DNA of 64,000 nt from Candidatus Cloacimonadota bacterium (GTDB lineage: Bacteria; Cloacimonadota; Cloacimonadia; Cloacimonadales; TCS61): NCBI GenBank assembly GCA_030445745.1, contig JASUTE010000005.1:68528-132527 (forward strand). The letters are read 5' to 3'. The notes under the pieces are model-generated. The model made no database searches. It saw only the letters and a program-made list of their open reading frames with translations, and was not told the DNA's origin. This document shows, piece by piece, positions 62,631 to 64,000 of this stretch (positions are counted from its first letter, which is position 1; each line of letters starts with the position of its first letter). A program made the position numbers and the translations under genes.

Positions 62631-62639
62631 AATAATAAA

Positions 62640-62668
62640 TCAACCTGCAGCATAAAGCCACAGGTTGA
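62640..62668 (-). terminator. Terminator after argF
   Basis: TCAACCTG (62640-62647) and CAGGTTGA (62661-62668) form an eight-pair stem; on the minus strand TTTATTATT follows. It lies between argF and the PAP2 gene. Confidence 0.55.
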
Positions 62669-62674
62669 TAAATT

Positions 62675-63676
62675 CTATTTTCCTAAAGTTGCAACCATAA
62701 CTGCTTTAATGGTGTGTAATCTATTTTCTGCTTCATCAAAAACTACCGATTGCGGTCCTTCAAATACTTCTTCGGTTACTTCCATTGAATCGAGTCCGAA
62801 TTTTTCTTTGATCTGTTTACCAACTGTGGTATCGGCATTGTGGAAAGATGGTAGGCAGTGCATGAACAGGCAGTTTGGATTACCGGTTTTATTCATTAAT
62901 TGTTGGTTTACCTGGTAAGGTTTTAGCAGCTGAATGCGCTGTTGCCATACTTCGTCTGCTTCACCCATGGAAACCCAAACATCTGTATAAATAACATCAG
63001 CGTTTCTTACACCTGCCTCGATGTTGTCGGTGACTGTTATTTTAGCGCCTGTTTCTTTAGCGATTTGCTGGCACTGTGCAATAAGTTTTGCATCTGGTTG
63101 AACTTCTTTGGGTGCCACGATCCTGAAATCCATTCCCATTTTAGCTCCACCAACCATAAGTGAATTGCCCATATTGTTGCGGCCATCACCCACGTAAACA
63201 AAAGTCATCTGGTTGTAGGGTTTGTTCAGGTGTTCTTTTGCTGTTAAGAAATCGGCTAAGATCTGGGTAGGGTGAAATTCGGTAGTAAGACCGTTCCAAA
63301 CAGGTACGCCAGCGTACTTGCCTAGTTCTTCTACTATTTCCTGGCCAAAGCCGCGATATTCGATGCCATCGTACATTCTGCCCAGCACACGAGCAGTATC
63401 TTTCATGGTTTCTTTGTGTCCCATCTGGCTGCCAGAAGGCCCCAGGTAGGTTACATGTGCGCCCTGATCGAGTGCAGCAATCTCGAAAGCACAACGGGTA
63501 CGAGTTGAACTTTTCTCGAAAATCAATGCTATGTTCTTACCAGCCAGCAATTGCTGTTCGGTGCCAGCGTATTTCGCTTTTTTCAAATCTTCTGCCAAAT
63601 TTAGTAAAAATAGCATCTCTTTGGGTGTAAAATCCAATAATTTCAGAAAATTGCGATTTTTAAGATTAAAAGCCAT
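62675..63676 (-). CDS. argF: Ornithine carbamoyltransferase
   Basis: A 333-residue enzyme joining carbamoyl phosphate and ornithine to give citrulline. The carbamoyl-phosphate loop is [12 protein letters not shown] near residue 55, and the ornithine loop is [11 protein letters not shown] near residue 270 (usually HCLPAFH). Full length. AAGGAG precedes the ATG. No other arg or arc genes are nearby, so synthesis or catabolic use cannot be told apart. Confidence 0.96.
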   Translation of the reverse strand: MAFNLKNRNFLKLLDFTPKEMLFLLNLAEDLKKAKYAGTEQQLLAGKNIALIFEKSSTRTRCAFEIAALDQGAHVTYLGPSGSQMGHKETMKDTARVLGRMYDGIEYRGFGQEIVEELGKYAGVPVWNGLTTEFHPTQILADFLTAKEHLNKPYNQMTFVYVGDGRNNMGNSLMVGGAKMGMDFRIVAPKEVQPDAKLIAQCQQIAKETGAKITVTDNIEAGVRNADVIYTDVWVSMGEADEVWQQRIQLLKPYQVNQQLMNKTGNPNCLFMHCLPSFHNADTTVGKQIKEKFGLDSMEVTEEVFEGPQSVVFDEAENRLHTIKAVMVATLGK

Positions 63677-64000
63677 AATATGCTCCTTATGTTTAATTTA
63701 GTTTTAAGTCACAAAATTAGCTTTTAATATTTAGGCAAGGAAAAAGTGGTGAACTCACTCCAGCCTTCGCGCAAACTCAATTGTAGTTTTCTCTTACTAC
63801 GCAAGAGGAAAACTTATGAGGTTCGAGGAGAAAATCCTCACTCCAGCCCTATGGAATCGGCAAAGCCGGCAGCAAAGCTGCATTCCACTGGGCCAGCCCT
63901 ATGGAATCGGCAAAGTCAGTCATCCTCACCCCAGCCCTCTTCCTCTGTCGATAGAGAGGGAGCATGGTCTTATTTTAGTAATGTAGGGACATGTTTATAC
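63677..64000. other. Non-coding stretch at the right edge (324 bases)
   Basis: No gene is supported here. It holds the argF leader (63677 to about 63740), an imperfect hairpin at 63787-63811 (TTTTCTCTT against AAGAGGAAAA), the repeat array at 63754-63938, and an imperfect palindrome around 63938-63962. The window then ends. Confidence 0.6.
63754..63938. repeat. Intergenic repeat array with a three-way-junction palindrome
   Basis: The segment CTCACYCCAGCC occurs three times (63754, 63837, 63925). A 23-base unit starting CCAGCCCTATGG occurs at 63843-63865 and 63893-63915, a 50-base period. Within the first copy 63853-63886 folds completely as GGAAT, hairpin CGGC-AAA-GCCG, hairpin GCAGC-AAA-GCTGC, ATTCC; the second copy stops after the first half. 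The block is GC-rich against its surroundings and codes for nothing I can see. It looks like a dispersed intergenic element. Confidence 0.75.

Noticed and set aside
63754-63938. CRISPR array
   Set aside because: Only two or three short repeats with unequal units, no regular spacers and no cas genes.

Overview
This 64 kb window reads as a low-GC (high-30s % by eye), gene-dense chromosome segment of a strictly anaerobic, Gram-negative-type bacterium. A flavodiiron/desulfoferrodoxin/rubrerythrin defence cluster, a sodium-pump (Nqr-type) operon, formate-THF ligase and an indolepyruvate oxidoreductase indicate an anaerobic, amino-acid-using metabolism. A lipoprotein lytic transglycosylase, an EnvC-like factor and several signal peptides indicate an envelope with periplasm. 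My best guess is a Cloacimonadota-like (Candidatus Cloacimonas-type) or other FCB-group bacterium. This rests on gene content only; there is no rRNA in the window.

Layout. 1-3304 (+): oxygen and peroxide detoxification and iron storage (flavodiiron protein end, ferritin, desulfoferrodoxin, peroxiredoxin, rubrerythrin, a 46-residue rubredoxin, a second ferritin-like protein). 3314-10304 (+): a dihydroorotate-dehydrogenase-like flavoprotein, fhs, then nqrBCDEF with no nqrA and an unknown small protein. 10311-15299 (+): EnvC-like factor, a Sua5/phosphatase fusion, an M20 amidohydrolase, an alanine-racemase-like protein and a dead HPP-family membrane protein. 24386-15300 (-): the classic rimP-nusA-ylxR-ylxQ-infB-rbfA-nrnA-truB-ribF-radA operon. 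24661-28236: nitrilase (+), trmFO (-), and a small NifX/VOC/zinc-ribbon operon (-).

28331-31300 is the most unusual block. Two tandem ECF-type sigma factors with long C-terminal extensions sit divergent from a tiny secreted protein. Two near-identical non-housekeeping promoter motifs (CGTCCCC, 15 nt, CGTATATA) lie between them, and terminators with the same stem lie on both sides. I propose it as a self-contained sigma-factor/secreted-peptide unit.

31352-42095: queF, tRNA-Arg(CCG) on the minus strand, trmB, a dGTPase, prfB with a programmed +1 frameshift, uppS, cdsA, an rfbB that seems to start at ATT, mltD-like, rimI, tmk, ctpA and a ferritin-like protein. 42133-45496 (-): MATE exporter, two unknown small proteins, a beta-propeller-like secreted protein and an Mth938-domain protein. 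45493-48667 (-): an AT-rich restriction-modification cassette (two methyltransferases and an endonuclease) joined without gaps to the tilS-hpt-ftsH-hslV-hslU operon (48664-54516). 54663-56845 (+): iorAB. 56890-63676 (mostly -): DUF1848 protein, CoA-disulfide-reductase/rhodanese, ABC-F ATPase, a decayed acyl-ACP synthetase tail (+), PAP2 phosphatase and argF. The last 320 bases hold structured intergenic repeats.
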